A DNA stretch of 64,000 nucleotides from Bradyrhizobium sp. WSM1417 (GTDB taxonomy: Bacteria > Pseudomonadota > Alphaproteobacteria > Rhizobiales > Xanthobacteraceae): contig NZ_KI911783.1 in NCBI RefSeq assembly GCF_000515415.1, positions 3,710,392 to 3,774,391 of the forward strand. The letters are read 5' to 3'. This document shows positions 25,448 to 34,829 of this stretch, in pieces; the first letter of the stretch is position 1; the number at the start of each line of letters is the position of its first letter. Below the pieces are notes generated by a model. The model saw only the letters and a program-made list of their open reading frames with translations. It was not told the origin of the DNA and made no database searches. A program made the translations under genes and the position numbers.

Positions 25448-25616
25448 TCCGCCAAGGGGTTTGAAGAGGGGATTCGGATCACGTCTTCGGGAGGGCCGTG
25501 GGATGGGATGCACCCATGCGCCGCGGTGCCTGCCTGAGAAGAACTTTGCTGTCTACATTGGACTGCATAGAACGAATCCTTCGCGGCGTTGCGCCGCCTC
25601 ATGGCTTCCGATCGAG

Positions 25617-27197
25617 ATGAACAAGTTCGAGCGGCAGAGCAGTTCTGCCGACACCCAGACATTGCCCGACGACATCGCCGAGGAATTGTCGCGCCTTCCG
25701 AGCGAGGTCTTGAGCGTCGATGACGCTCCTTCGCTCGCGCCGCCGGCGCCATTGTCGCAGGACGAGGTCCGCACCATCGTCATCAGCCTGATGCTGACGA
25801 TGTTCCTGGCCGCACTCGACCAGACCATCGTCGCGACCGCGCTGCCGACCATCGGACGCCAGTTCCACGATGTCTCCAATCTCTCCTGGGTCATCACAGC
25901 CTATTTGCTCGCCTCGACCGCGGTCGCGCCGGTGTTCGGCACGCTCAGCGACATCTACGGCCGGCGCGTGATGATCATTATTTCGCTCAGCCTGTTCGTC
26001 GCGGGCTCGGTGCTGTGCGCGATTGCGCCGAACCTGCCGATGCTGATTCTTGCACGCGGTCTCCAGGGGCTGGGTGGCGGCGGCATCATGCCGGTGGTGC
26101 AGACCGTGATCTCCGACGTCGTGAGCCCACGCGAGCGCGGCCAGTACCAAGCCTATTTCTCCAGCGTCTGGATGGTCGGCGGCATTCTCGGCCCGGTCAT
26201 CGGCGGCGTGTTCGCCGAGCATCTGCACTGGTCGATGATCTTCTGGATCAATGTGCCGCTCGCGGCCGCAGCGATTGCGCTGCTGTTGCCGAGGATGAAG
26301 AAGATCCCGGTATTCCACCGCAAGCGCAAGGTCGACTGGCTCGGCGGCGTGCTGCTGATGGCCTCCGCCGTCGTCTTCATGCTGGTGCTGACGTGGGGCG
26401 GCACGCGCTTTCCGTGGCTCTCGCCGACCGTGCTTGCGATGGTGGGCGGCGCCGTCGCGCTCGCGGTCACCTTCGTGTGGCACGCACGCCGCGCCGACGA
26501 GCCGTTCCTGCCGCTGCCGTTGCTCGGAGGATCGGTTGTGCCGTTCGGGCTGACGGCCGGCGGCTGCGCGCTCGGTGCGATCACGGGCCTCACCGTGCAG
26601 CTGCCGCTCTATTACGAGGCGGTCTATCACCTCAGCGCCAGCGAAGCGGGTCTTGCGCTGATTCCGCTCGCGGCGGTCTCGACCGTCGGCGCGGCCGTCG
26701 CCGGCCGCACCATGGCGCGCGCCAAGCACTACAAGCGGGTCGCCATCGTCGGAACGTCCTGGGCCGCGCTGTGCGGCCTCGCCCTCACGTTGACGACGCT
26801 GCCGCTCTGGGCGCTGCTGACGCTGATGGCTGCGTTTGCGCTTGGCCTCGGCACCACCTTTCCGGTCTGCGTGGTCTCGGTGCAGAATTCGGTCGCCCGT
26901 CCGCAGGTCGGCACCATCACCGGCGCCTTGAACTTCTTCCGCTCGCTGATGTCCTCGTTCACGGTCGCGGCCTTCGCGGCCATCCTGCTCATTGCACTCG
27001 GCGCCGACGTTCCGCTCGCCGGCGAGCATCACGGCGCCGTCAATGCGATCCCAGCCGACGACATGCGGCATGCGTTCCGCTACGTCTTCGGCGCCGCGAC
27101 GGCGCTGATGGCCGGCGCCGCGCTCTGCCTGATCATGATGGAGGAGCGGCCGCTGGCCGGTCCGTCCACGACGCAACCCGTCGAGATGGCGGAGTAG
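25617..27197 (+). CDS. DHA2-type MFS multidrug exporter
   Basis: The product is about 526 aa. After a 60-residue polar N-terminus come fourteen predicted transmembrane segments: the TM1 motif LDQTIVATALPTI, motif A GTLSDIYGRRVMI, motif B-like ILARGLQGLGGGGI and motif C-like VGGILGPVIGGVFAE identify the 14-TM DHA2 (EmrB/QacA-like) family. It probably exports hydrophobic or cationic compounds by proton antiport; substrate unknown. No EmrA-type adaptor is adjacent. The start at 25617 (MNKFERQ) is preferred because the upstream extension has no family-like sequence, although its ribosome-binding site is weak. Confidence 0.88.
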   Translation: MNKFERQSSSADTQTLPDDIAEELSRLPSEVLSVDDAPSLAPPAPLSQDEVRTIVISLMLTMFLAALDQTIVATALPTIGRQFHDVSNLSWVITAYLLASTAVAPVFGTLSDIYGRRVMIIISLSLFVAGSVLCAIAPNLPMLILARGLQGLGGGGIMPVVQTVISDVVSPRERGQYQAYFSSVWMVGGILGPVIGGVFAEHLHWSMIFWINVPLAAAAIALLLPRMKKIPVFHRKRKVDWLGGVLLMASAVVFMLVLTWGGTRFPWLSPTVLAMVGGAVALAVTFVWHARRADEPFLPLPLLGGSVVPFGLTAGGCALGAITGLTVQLPLYYEAVYHLSASEAGLALIPLAAVSTVGAAVAGRTMARAKHYKRVAIVGTSWAALCGLALTLTTLPLWALLTLMAAFALGLGTTFPVCVVSVQNSVARPQVGTITGALNFFRSLMSSFTVAAFAAILLIALGADVPLAGEHHGAVNAIPADDMRHAFRYVFGAATALMAGAALCLIMMEERPLAGPSTTQPVEMAE

Positions 27198-27203
27198 GGA
27201 CCG

Positions 27204-29705
27204 CTAGCCGCGGCCTCCGTCCGGAAAGCTGCTGTTTCGCGGCAATCGAATCGTGAACTCGGTGAACGCGCCGGGCTCCGTCGCGACGTCGATGGTGCCG
27301 CCGTGCTGCTTCACCACGATGTCGTGGCTCATCGACAACCCAAGGCCAGTGCCTTCGCCGGCCGGCTTGGTGGTGAAGAACGGATCGAACATCTTTTCCT
27401 TCACCTCGTGCGGAATGCCGGTGCCATTGTCGCGGATGCGGATCTCGATGCTGTCGCCCCGGTCGCGTGTCGCGGCGATCACCTCCGGCTCGTAATCGGC
27501 GGCGCCGTCATCCGACTTGCGCTTGGCCACCGCGTGGAAGCCGTTCGAGATCAGGTTCAGCAGCACCCGGGTGATCTCCTGCGGAAACACTTCCGCCTGC
27601 CCGGCCGCCGGATCGAGCTCGCGCCTCAGCGTCACGTCGAACTGTGGCTTCTCGGCGCGGGCGCCGTGATAGGCCAGGTTGAGGCTCTCCTCGACCAGCG
27701 CGTTGATGTCGCTCAGCCGATGCTCGCCGCCGCCCTCGCGGGAATGCAGCAGCATGTTCTTGACGATGGAGTCGGCGCGCCTGCCATGCTGCACGATCTT
27801 CGCGAGATTGTCCTTCAGAAGCCCGGTCAGCTCGTCGACCTCGCTGCGGACCTCGTCCGCGAGCGGGACAGGCGCGAGCGCCTCGTTCAGCTCGTCCGTC
27901 AGCTCGGCGGAGAGCGATGCAAAATTGTTGACGAAGTTGAGCGGGTTCTTGATCTCGTGCGCGATGCCGGCCGTGAGCTGGCCGAGTGAGGCCAGCTTCT
28001 CGGTCTGGACTAGCCGGTCCTGGGCTGCGCGCAAATCGTCGAGCGATTTGGCGAGGTCCCTGGTGCGATCCTGCACCTCGTTGAACAGGCGCGTGTTCTC
28101 GATGGCGATCACGGCCTGGTCGGCAAAGGTCTTGAGCAGGGCGATCGCCTTGTCCGGGAAGGGACCGGCCTCCGGACGCGTCACGCCGATGGTGCCGATC
28201 GCGACGCCGTCGCGCAGCATCGGGATCACCAGGATGCTGCGATAACCTCTGGTCCGCGCCAGCTCTCTCATGGCGTCCGTGAGGTCGGGCTCGTTCTGCA
28301 TGTCGCTGCGGAATGCGAACTCTCCGCTTCTTGCCACCCGGCTGTGAATGCCGGACGCCGACAGCGGCGCCGGGAACGAGCTGAGCAGCTCTTCGTTGCC
28401 GGCTTCGTTGTCGGTGCTGAAGGCGGCCAGGTGCAGCAGGCCGTCGATGACGCGCGTGACGGTGGAGGAATGTCCGCCGACCAGGGATTTGGCGCTGTCG
28501 GAGATCGCCTGGAACACCGGCGTCACATCCGCCGGCGAGGCCGCGATCACCTTGAGGATGTCGGCGGTCGCGGTCTGCCGTTCCAGCGCCTCCCTCGTGG
28601 TATTGAACAGGCTGACATTCTTGATCGCGATCACCGCCTGGTCGGCGAAGGTCTGCAACAGTCGCACATGATGCTCGCCGAACGCGCCGGTCGCGCGCCG
28701 CGTGGCGATGATGACGCCGATGGCGTCACCGTCGCTCATCAGGGGCGCGAACAACATGCTGCGGTAACCGCGGGCGCGCGCGATGTCGCGGGCTGCCGGT
28801 TCGACCTCGGTGTCGGGCAATTGCGCCGCCGCCCCATCGGCCACGAGCCGGTAGGGCGGGAACTGCGCGAATGGCACCGGGAACGAGGACTGCAGCACGC
28901 GATCGCCGGCCGGATCGGTCGGCGTGAACGCCGCAAGGTGCGCGGCGCCGCCGATGTAGCGCAGCACCGCCGTGGAGAAGCCGCCGATCAGCCGGTTGGC
29001 GTTGGCGGCGATGGCATCGAACACCGGCTGTACGTCGGACGGCGAAGCGGCCATCACTTTCAAAATGTCGGCGGTGGCGGTCTGACGCTCCAGCGTCTCG
29101 CGTGTCTCGTTGAACAGGCGCGCATTCTCGATCGCGATCACCGCCTGGTCGGCGAAGGTCTGGAGCAGCTGCACGAGGTCGGCTGCGAACGCGCCGGGCT
29201 CGGCGCGGGTGACGCTGATCATGCCGACTGGCGTCCCCCGGTTCATCAGTGGCATGAACAGCACGCTGCGGAAGCCGCGCAGCCGCGCGAGATTCCGGTT
29301 CAGCTCCGGGACCTCCGCGGCTTCGCTATCTGGAAACTGGATCGTCTCGCCGCCACGCACCAGCGCGAAGGTCGGAAAGTCGGCAATCTTGCGCGGGAAC
29401 GACGCCTTGAGCCCTTCGTCCGCCTCGGGATTGGTTGGTGTGAACGCCACGAGGTGGAGCTCGTCCTCGATGAACTGAAGCACGGTGGCGGAGAAGCCGC
29501 CGAGCAAACGCCGGGAGCTTGACGCGATCGCCTCGAAGACCGGCCGGGCATCGGAGGGAGAGGCTGCGATGGTGCGCAGAATCCCGGCGCTGGCGCTCTG
29601 ACGATCGCGCGCGATCGCGAACTCGCTGCGAAGCTGCGCGTTCTCGGCCGTGGCCGACTGCAACAGGCGCGCGAGTTCCTCGATGTCGTTGGAAGGGGTG
29701 GTCAT
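27204..29705 (-). CDS. Triple-GAF sensor histidine kinase
   Basis: The product is about 833 aa and apparently cytosolic (no membrane helix). Three GAF domains of roughly 170 residues follow one another, each introduced by a repeated linker (ILRTIAASPSDARPVFEAIA; ILKVMAASPSDVQPVFDAIA; ILKVIAASPADVTPVFQAIS). A coiled segment (LAKSLDDLRAAQDRLVQTEKLASLGQL) leads to the H-box AGIAHEIKNPLNFVNNF, then the N-box NLISNGFHAV, G1 IRDNGTGIP and G2 GEGTGLGLSMS. No response regulator gene is adjacent, so it is an orphan kinase. GAF domains may bind small ligands or haem; no haem Cys/His can be assigned. An alternative start is 29732. Confidence 0.92.
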   Translation of the reverse strand: MTTPSNDIEELARLLQSATAENAQLRSEFAIARDRQSASAGILRTIAASPSDARPVFEAIASSSRRLLGGFSATVLQFIEDELHLVAFTPTNPEADEGLKASFPRKIADFPTFALVRGGETIQFPDSEAAEVPELNRNLARLRGFRSVLFMPLMNRGTPVGMISVTRAEPGAFAADLVQLLQTFADQAVIAIENARLFNETRETLERQTATADILKVMAASPSDVQPVFDAIAANANRLIGGFSTAVLRYIGGAAHLAAFTPTDPAGDRVLQSSFPVPFAQFPPYRLVADGAAAQLPDTEVEPAARDIARARGYRSMLFAPLMSDGDAIGVIIATRRATGAFGEHHVRLLQTFADQAVIAIKNVSLFNTTREALERQTATADILKVIAASPADVTPVFQAISDSAKSLVGGHSSTVTRVIDGLLHLAAFSTDNEAGNEELLSSFPAPLSASGIHSRVARSGEFAFRSDMQNEPDLTDAMRELARTRGYRSILVIPMLRDGVAIGTIGVTRPEAGPFPDKAIALLKTFADQAVIAIENTRLFNEVQDRTRDLAKSLDDLRAAQDRLVQTEKLASLGQLTAGIAHEIKNPLNFVNNFASLSAELTDELNEALAPVPLADEVRSEVDELTGLLKDNLAKIVQHGRRADSIVKNMLLHSREGGGEHRLSDINALVEESLNLAYHGARAEKPQFDVTLRRELDPAAGQAEVFPQEITRVLLNLISNGFHAVAKRKSDDGAADYEPEVIAATRDRGDSIEIRIRDNGTGIPHEVKEKMFDPFFTTKPAGEGTGLGLSMSHDIVVKQHGGTIDVATEPGAFTEFTIRLPRNSSFPDGGRG

Positions 29706-29818
29706 TCGCATTCCGGCTTGATGCCGCGACATGCGCGGCGCCCAGGCGGATTATCACATCTCCTGCGGCCGGAGCCAGCGTCCGCGACAGCGAGTTTGCT
29801 GTCGGAATCCAGCCCGCT

Positions 29819-31453
29819 TCACGTGCCCGGCCGCGACACCTCGGTCTCCTTGCTGGTGATGAACTCCAGCAGCACGGGAACGTCCTCCTGCGTCTTCTGG
29901 ATGCCGCGCTTGATTGCGGGGATGATGTCCTCAGGTTTCGTCACCCTCTCGCCATAGCCCCCGAAGGCGCGCGCCATCGCGGCGTAGTCGCCGGAAATGT
30001 CGGTCGAGCGATATTTCTCGGTCGAGACCGGCATCACCTTCAATTCGATCGCCATCGAAAAATTGTTCAGCAGGATCGACATGATCGGAATGCGCTCGCG
30101 CACCGCGGTCTCGAAATCCATGCCGGTGAAGCCGATCGCGGCGTCGCCCCAGACATTGATGCAGAGCTTGTCGGGCTTTGCGAGCTTTGCGCCCATGGCC
30201 AGCCCAAGGCCGTAGCCGAGCTGCGTTGTCTTGCCCCAGCCGAGATAGGTGAGGGGCTCGACCGACTTCCAAAACGGCGAGAGCTGGTCGCGGGGGCTGC
30301 CGGCATCGTGGGTGATGATCGTGTTGCCGATGTCGACGGTGTGCTGCAGGTCCCACAGCACGCGATAGGGGCTCAAGGGCGCATCATTGCTGGTGAGCTT
30401 CGGCATCCATTTCGCCAGCCACTCCTTGTGCGAGGCCGCGATCTCCGCCGCGACCGCCGATGCGTCGCGATCCGCGGTGACGGTCTTACCGATCTCCTCC
30501 AGCAGCGCGTCGAGCACGAGCCCGGCATCGCCGACGAGGCCGATCCTGGCTTCCACGTCCTTGTTGAGATGGTTCGGGTCGAGTGTGGAGTGGATGATGG
30601 TTTTGCCTTTCGGCATCGCAACGCCGAAGCTTGTTTCAGTGAAGGAGCAGCCGATGCCGAAAATGACATCGGCCTCGGCCAGGAACTTCGGCACCGCGCG
30701 CGGCACCGCAAGGCCGCCAGAGCCAAGCGAGAGCGGATGCGTCTCCGGGAAGGACGATTTGCCTCCAAGGCTGGTGGTGACGGGAATGGCGAGCCGTTCG
30801 GCCAGCCGTTTCAGTTGCGGCCAGGCCTGCGCGTAATGCACGCCCTGGCCGGCATAGATCACCGCGCGCTTGGCGTTGACGAGCAGGTGGGCGGCCTCCT
30901 TCACATGAACAGGGTCCGCCCCATAGCGGGTGCGCAGCACAGGCGTGTAGTTCAGCGGCTCCGGCACCTCCTCGTTCCACATGTCCGCGGGGATCTCGAC
31001 GATGACAGGCCCGCCGCGGCCGTTCTTCAGCTTGGTGAAGGCGCGGCGAAAAATGTTGGCGACTTCCGCGGCGAGGATGATCGGTTCGGACGATTTCGAA
31101 AACGCCTTCATCGCCGCGCTGGAATTGAAGTTCGGCTCGATATGCGCAAGCCGGCGCTGATAGCCCATCGGCAGCACCAGCACGGGAACGGATTCGCCGT
31201 AGCATTGCGCGACACCGCCCATCGCATTCTCAGCACCGGGGCCATGCTGCATGCAGAACGCGCCGATCGAGCGTCCCGATGTCACCCGCGAGATCGCATC
31301 CGCCATGTGGATGCCGACGCGCTCCTGCCGCACCATCACCGGCCTGATATCGGCCTTGGCCGCATGCTCGATCAGATGGTTGACCGGATAGCCGCAGAGG
31401 ATCTCGATCCCCTCGCGCTTCATGATTTCCGCAATCGCAGTGCCGAGCTTCAT
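29819..31453 (-). CDS. ThDP-dependent enzyme, acetolactate synthase-like
   Basis: The product is 544 aa with the three-domain layout of POX/ALS-type ThDP enzymes. The PYR domain has the ThDP-activating Glu in VRQERVGIHMADA. The middle domain is Rossmann-like (AKRAVIYAGQGVHYAQAW; DVIFGIGCSF). The PP domain has the GDAAIGFTGMDFETAVR...ILLNN metal-diphosphate motif. The substrate cannot be read from sequence; it is not a typical biosynthetic ALS because no small regulatory subunit is nearby. Its promoter region is shared with the divergent P-type ATPase and contains an FNR/FixK-type box at 31605-31618. Confidence 0.85.
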   Translation of the reverse strand: MKLGTAIAEIMKREGIEILCGYPVNHLIEHAAKADIRPVMVRQERVGIHMADAISRVTSGRSIGAFCMQHGPGAENAMGGVAQCYGESVPVLVLPMGYQRRLAHIEPNFNSSAAMKAFSKSSEPIILAAEVANIFRRAFTKLKNGRGGPVIVEIPADMWNEEVPEPLNYTPVLRTRYGADPVHVKEAAHLLVNAKRAVIYAGQGVHYAQAWPQLKRLAERLAIPVTTSLGGKSSFPETHPLSLGSGGLAVPRAVPKFLAEADVIFGIGCSFTETSFGVAMPKGKTIIHSTLDPNHLNKDVEARIGLVGDAGLVLDALLEEIGKTVTADRDASAVAAEIAASHKEWLAKWMPKLTSNDAPLSPYRVLWDLQHTVDIGNTIITHDAGSPRDQLSPFWKSVEPLTYLGWGKTTQLGYGLGLAMGAKLAKPDKLCINVWGDAAIGFTGMDFETAVRERIPIMSILLNNFSMAIELKVMPVSTEKYRSTDISGDYAAMARAFGGYGERVTKPEDIIPAIKRGIQKTQEDVPVLLEFITSKETEVSRPGT

Positions 31454-31604
31454 GGCGTCTCTCTCCCTGGCGAGGCCGGTTGATCCGGCTGATTAGGGGA
31501 GAGAGGATCAGGAAATTGGCGGAGGGTAAAGCACGGCGCGATGCCCGAGCAGGTAGGGTCAGCCATGCAGGACGGCCGTGCCGCCCCTTCTGTCAGGTCG
31601 ATGC

Positions 31605-31618
31605 TTGACGCAGGTCAA
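31605..31618. promoter_or_regulatory. FNR/FixK-type box between ThDP enzyme and P-type ATPase
   Basis: TTGACGCAGGTCAA is a TTGAC-N4-GTCAA inverted repeat matching TTGA-N6-TCAA. It lies 124 bp before the ATPase ATG and 152 bp before the ThDP enzyme ATG, so it could serve either direction. A class II arrangement would give a transcript start near 31653 for the ATPase. The related box at 38938-38951 shares its first nine bases. Confidence 0.6.
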
Positions 31619-31741
31619 GCCGGCCGCCGGTCGTCGCATGGCATGATGGCCGCGGTGGTGATGATGATGACACACCACATCTTTCCATGAATTCCCGGGG
31701 ACCCGGATGAGCTTCCAATATCTGTTGTTTGATCGCTGGCG

Positions 31742-34273
31742 ATGCAGGGGCTGACCGCGTCCGAAGCGTTGGCCCGGCTCAAGGCCGAAGGCTTCAATGA
31801 GTTGCCTCCGACGGGCGGGCGCACGATCGGGGGCCTCATCCTCGACGTTCTGCGTGAGCCCATGCTGCTGTTGCTGCTGGCCGGCGGGGTGATCTATTTT
31901 GTCCTGGGCGATCTCGGCGAGGCCTTGCTGCTCCTCGTCCTTGCGTCGATCTCGATTGTCATCACCATCGTGCAGGAAGCGCGCACCGAACGCGTGCTCG
32001 AATCGTTGCGGGATCTGACCAGTCCCCGCGCGCTTGTGATCCGCGCAGGCGAACGCATCCGTATTCCCGGCCGCGAGGTCGTTCGCGGCGACCTGATTGT
32101 GCTCTCCGAGGGGGACCGCGTGGCGGCCGACGCCAGCGTCGTTCAATGCGACGATCTGCTGCTGGATGAATCGCTGCTGACGGGGGAGTCCGTTCCGGTC
32201 CGAAAGCAGGCAAGTCCCGCTCTCGAACAGCCGCGCACGCCGCATGCCGGCGGTGACGACCAGCCGTTTGTGTTCTCCGGCACGCTGGTGGTGCGGGGCA
32301 GCGGCGTGGCCGAAGTCCTGTCGACCGGAATCCGGAGCGAGATCGGCAAGATCGGACAATCGCTCAGTGCCTTGGTGACGGAAACGCCACGCCTGCAGCA
32401 GCAGACCACGCGCCTGGTGACGATGTTTGCCATTGCCAGCGCCTTCGTCATCGCGTTGACCGTACTCCTCTACGGAATCTACCGCGGCGGCTGGCTGGAG
32501 GGCGTGCTGGCAGGCATCGCGCTTGGCATGTCGATGCTTCCCGAGGAGTTTCCCGTCGTGCTGACGGTGTTCCTCGCCATGGGCGCCTGGCGCATCTCAC
32601 AGGCTCGCGTGTTGACGCGGCGCGCCTCGGCGATCGAATCGCTGGGCGCAGCAACCGTGCTCTGCACGGACAAAACGGGCACGTTGACGGAGAACCGCAT
32701 GACGGTCGCGCGCCTGGTGCTGCCCGGCGGCACGCAATACACGCCTGGCGCCGCGGCGCGCCCTGAACCTGGGTTCGATCCGCTGATCGAAACCGGGGTT
32801 CTGGCCTGCGTTCCGGAGCCGTTCGATCCCATGGAAAAAGCGTTGCATTCGCTCGGACCCGGCACAGGGACCGGCCGACAGCTCGTGCAGAGCTACGGGT
32901 TGCGTCACGACCTCCTCGCGATGTCGAACGTATGGCGGGGAAGCGGTGACGAATGCGTTGTCGCAGCAAAGGGGGCACCGGAAGCGATCGGCTCGCTGTG
33001 CGCAATGAGCGCGGAAGAGCTGTCTGAATTGCGGGCACGTGTCGATGCTCTCGCTCGGGAAGGGCTTCGCGTGCTTGGCGTGGCGCGAGCGGCTTGCGCG
33101 GAGACGTCTCTTCCCGAGACACAACGCGGCTTTGCTTTCCGCTTCTGCGGCCTGACCGGTTTTGCGGATCCACTGCGGCCGCAAGTCGAGGGCGCCGTTG
33201 CCGAATGCCGCTCTGCAGGCATTCGTGTCGTCATGATCACTGGCGACTATCCGGCGACCGCATCTGCGATCGCGACGCGGGCGGGCCTCGATCCCCGGCG
33301 CGTCCTGACCGGAGCGGATGTCGAAAGCATGACCGATGCCGAACTCGCCCGGGCGGCGCGCGAACAAACCGTCTTTGCCCGAATTGCGCCGGCTCAGAAA
33401 CTGCGCATCGTCAATGTGCTCAAGGGCGCCGGCGAAATCGTCGCCATGACGGGCGACGGCGTCAACGACGCGCCCTCGCTGAAGGCTGCCCATATCGGCA
33501 TTGCCATGGGCGGGCGCGGCACCGACGTGGCGCGCGAAGCGTCTTCGATCGTTCTGCTCGACGACGATTTCGGCTCGATCGTGAAGGCGATTCGGCTCGG
33601 CCGCCGGATCTATGACAACCTTCGCAAGGCGATGAGCTTTATCCTCGCGGTGCATGTTCCGATTGCGGGGCTTGCGCTGTTGCCGCTGCTGACCGGGATG
33701 CCGCTGCTGTTCGGGCCGGTCCACATTGCGTTTCTCGAAATGATCATCGATCCCGTCTGCTCACTGGTTTTCGAGGCCGAGACCGAAGAGCGCGACGTGA
33801 TGCGGCGGCCGCCACGCGCGCCGGACGAGCCGCTGCTGCCAAGGTCCCTGCTGGTCTGGTCGGCGCTGCAGGGCGGTCTTGCGCTGGCCCTGACCGGCGG
33901 CATGATGGTGATGGCGAATAGCTACGGCATGCCGGAGAAGGAGGTGCGGGCGCTGACGTTCTTCTCGCTGGTGCTGGTGATCGTGAGCCTGATCTTCGTC
34001 AACCGCTCGTTCTCGACATCGCTTGTCGAAGCCTTCACCAGGCCGAACCGGACACTGGCCGTCATTGTCGTGTTCGTGACCGCCGTGCTCGCCCTGAGCC
34101 TTGCTTGGCCGCCTGCTGCGGAGCTGTTTCGGTTCGGCCCGCTGCATGCCGACGATCTCGCCGTCACGGTGGCGGCGGCGGTGGCTTCCCTGGTGTTGCT
34201 GGAACTGTCGAAATACCCGTTGCGCCATCGCTGGCCTGCCAGAGCCCCTAGCCCGCACGAAAGTTTGCCCTGA
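31742..34273 (+). CDS. Cation-translocating P-type ATPase, P2-like with atypical ion site
   Basis: The product is 843 aa. It has an N-terminal cation-ATPase domain, the actuator TGES motif (LLTGESVPV), phosphorylation site D310 in DKTGTLT, MVITGDYP-type and TGDGVNDAPSL hinge motifs, and ten predicted helices. No CPx metal motif or N-terminal metal domain is present. TM4 has PEEFP (267-271) where Ca2+ pumps have PEGLP, and TM6 has LEMIID (665-670) where Ca2+ pumps usually have Asn and Asp. Many bacterial ATPases share this variant and their ion is not established. A short frame (31707-31754, 15 codons) ends just after the start, possibly coupling translation. An FNR/FixK-type box lies upstream. 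Confidence 0.9.
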   Translation: MQGLTASEALARLKAEGFNELPPTGGRTIGGLILDVLREPMLLLLLAGGVIYFVLGDLGEALLLLVLASISIVITIVQEARTERVLESLRDLTSPRALVIRAGERIRIPGREVVRGDLIVLSEGDRVAADASVVQCDDLLLDESLLTGESVPVRKQASPALEQPRTPHAGGDDQPFVFSGTLVVRGSGVAEVLSTGIRSEIGKIGQSLSALVTETPRLQQQTTRLVTMFAIASAFVIALTVLLYGIYRGGWLEGVLAGIALGMSMLPEEFPVVLTVFLAMGAWRISQARVLTRRASAIESLGAATVLCTDKTGTLTENRMTVARLVLPGGTQYTPGAAARPEPGFDPLIETGVLACVPEPFDPMEKALHSLGPGTGTGRQLVQSYGLRHDLLAMSNVWRGSGDECVVAAKGAPEAIGSLCAMSAEELSELRARVDALAREGLRVLGVARAACAETSLPETQRGFAFRFCGLTGFADPLRPQVEGAVAECRSAGIRVVMITGDYPATASAIATRAGLDPRRVLTGADVESMTDAELARAAREQTVFARIAPAQKLRIVNVLKGAGEIVAMTGDGVNDAPSLKAAHIGIAMGGRGTDVAREASSIVLLDDDFGSIVKAIRLGRRIYDNLRKAMSFILAVHVPIAGLALLPLLTGMPLLFGPVHIAFLEMIIDPVCSLVFEAETEERDVMRRPPRAPDEPLLPRSLLVWSALQGGLALALTGGMMVMANSYGMPEKEVRALTFFSLVLVIVSLIFVNRSFSTSLVEAFTRPNRTLAVIVVFVTAVLALSLAWPPAAELFRFGPLHADDLAVTVAAAVASLVLLELSKYPLRHRWPARAPSPHESLP

Positions 34274-34290
34274 CAACGGCAGACAAACGT

Positions 34291-34617
34291 CTATTTGCAG
34301 TTCTTGCAGATCGTCAGCTTTCTCTTCAACAAGTCGTCTTCCTGATCGACCGATGACCGGCTGGCGCTATCCGGATTGGACCTGGAGCCCTTTGCTGCGC
34401 GTGACCTCACGGGCGGCATCTCCTGACTTGACGTATCGTTGTCGTCGCTGACGCCTGCGCTGAAGCCATCGTAATCGGCGGCCGGATCAGGCGCGGGCGA
34501 GGCATTGGGCGGAGCAATTGAAACCGGGGGCCTGATCGAAGTCTGTCCTGTCGCGCCGTCGTGCGGCCATGTGCCGGCAAACATGAGTCCGAGAGCCAAG
34601 AGCGCCGCGCTTCTCAT
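34291..34617 (-). CDS. Secreted proline/serine/aspartate-rich hypothetical protein
   Basis: The product is about 108 aa. A signal peptide (MRSAALLALGLMFAGTW) precedes a low-complexity, probably unfolded region rich in Pro, Ala, Ser and Asp, and a short C-terminal segment with a Cys pair (KLTICKNCK). AAGGA five bases before 34617 favours this Met over 34623. It is convergent with the P-type ATPase, 17 bp away. No family is recognised; the terminal CxxC could be a metal or disulfide site. Confidence 0.55.
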   Translation of the reverse strand: MRSAALLALGLMFAGTWPHDGATGQTSIRPPVSIAPPNASPAPDPAADYDGFSAGVSDDNDTSSQEMPPVRSRAAKGSRSNPDSASRSSVDQEDDLLKRKLTICKNCK

Positions 34618-34829
34618 TCGCATCCTTCAATCAGCTCTGGTTCATCGATTGGCAGGTTGGCTCATCGAGCCACGGTATGCCGAAGACTATCAGGACTCGC
34701 ATTGCCGTCAAAGCGCCGTAGCGCATCCTCGTCATTGCTTCGTCGCAAGGACTCCCCGCAGTGACGCGATTGGGCAGGGGGCTTTGTCGCCAAACGTCAT
34801 CGTGTCCGGCTATTCGTCCCAGCGTCCAG

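Noticed and set aside
29519..31483. 654-codon plus-strand frame opposite the kinase and ThDP enzyme genes
   Set aside because: It crosses two real minus-strand genes and their intergenic gap and has no recognisable domain.
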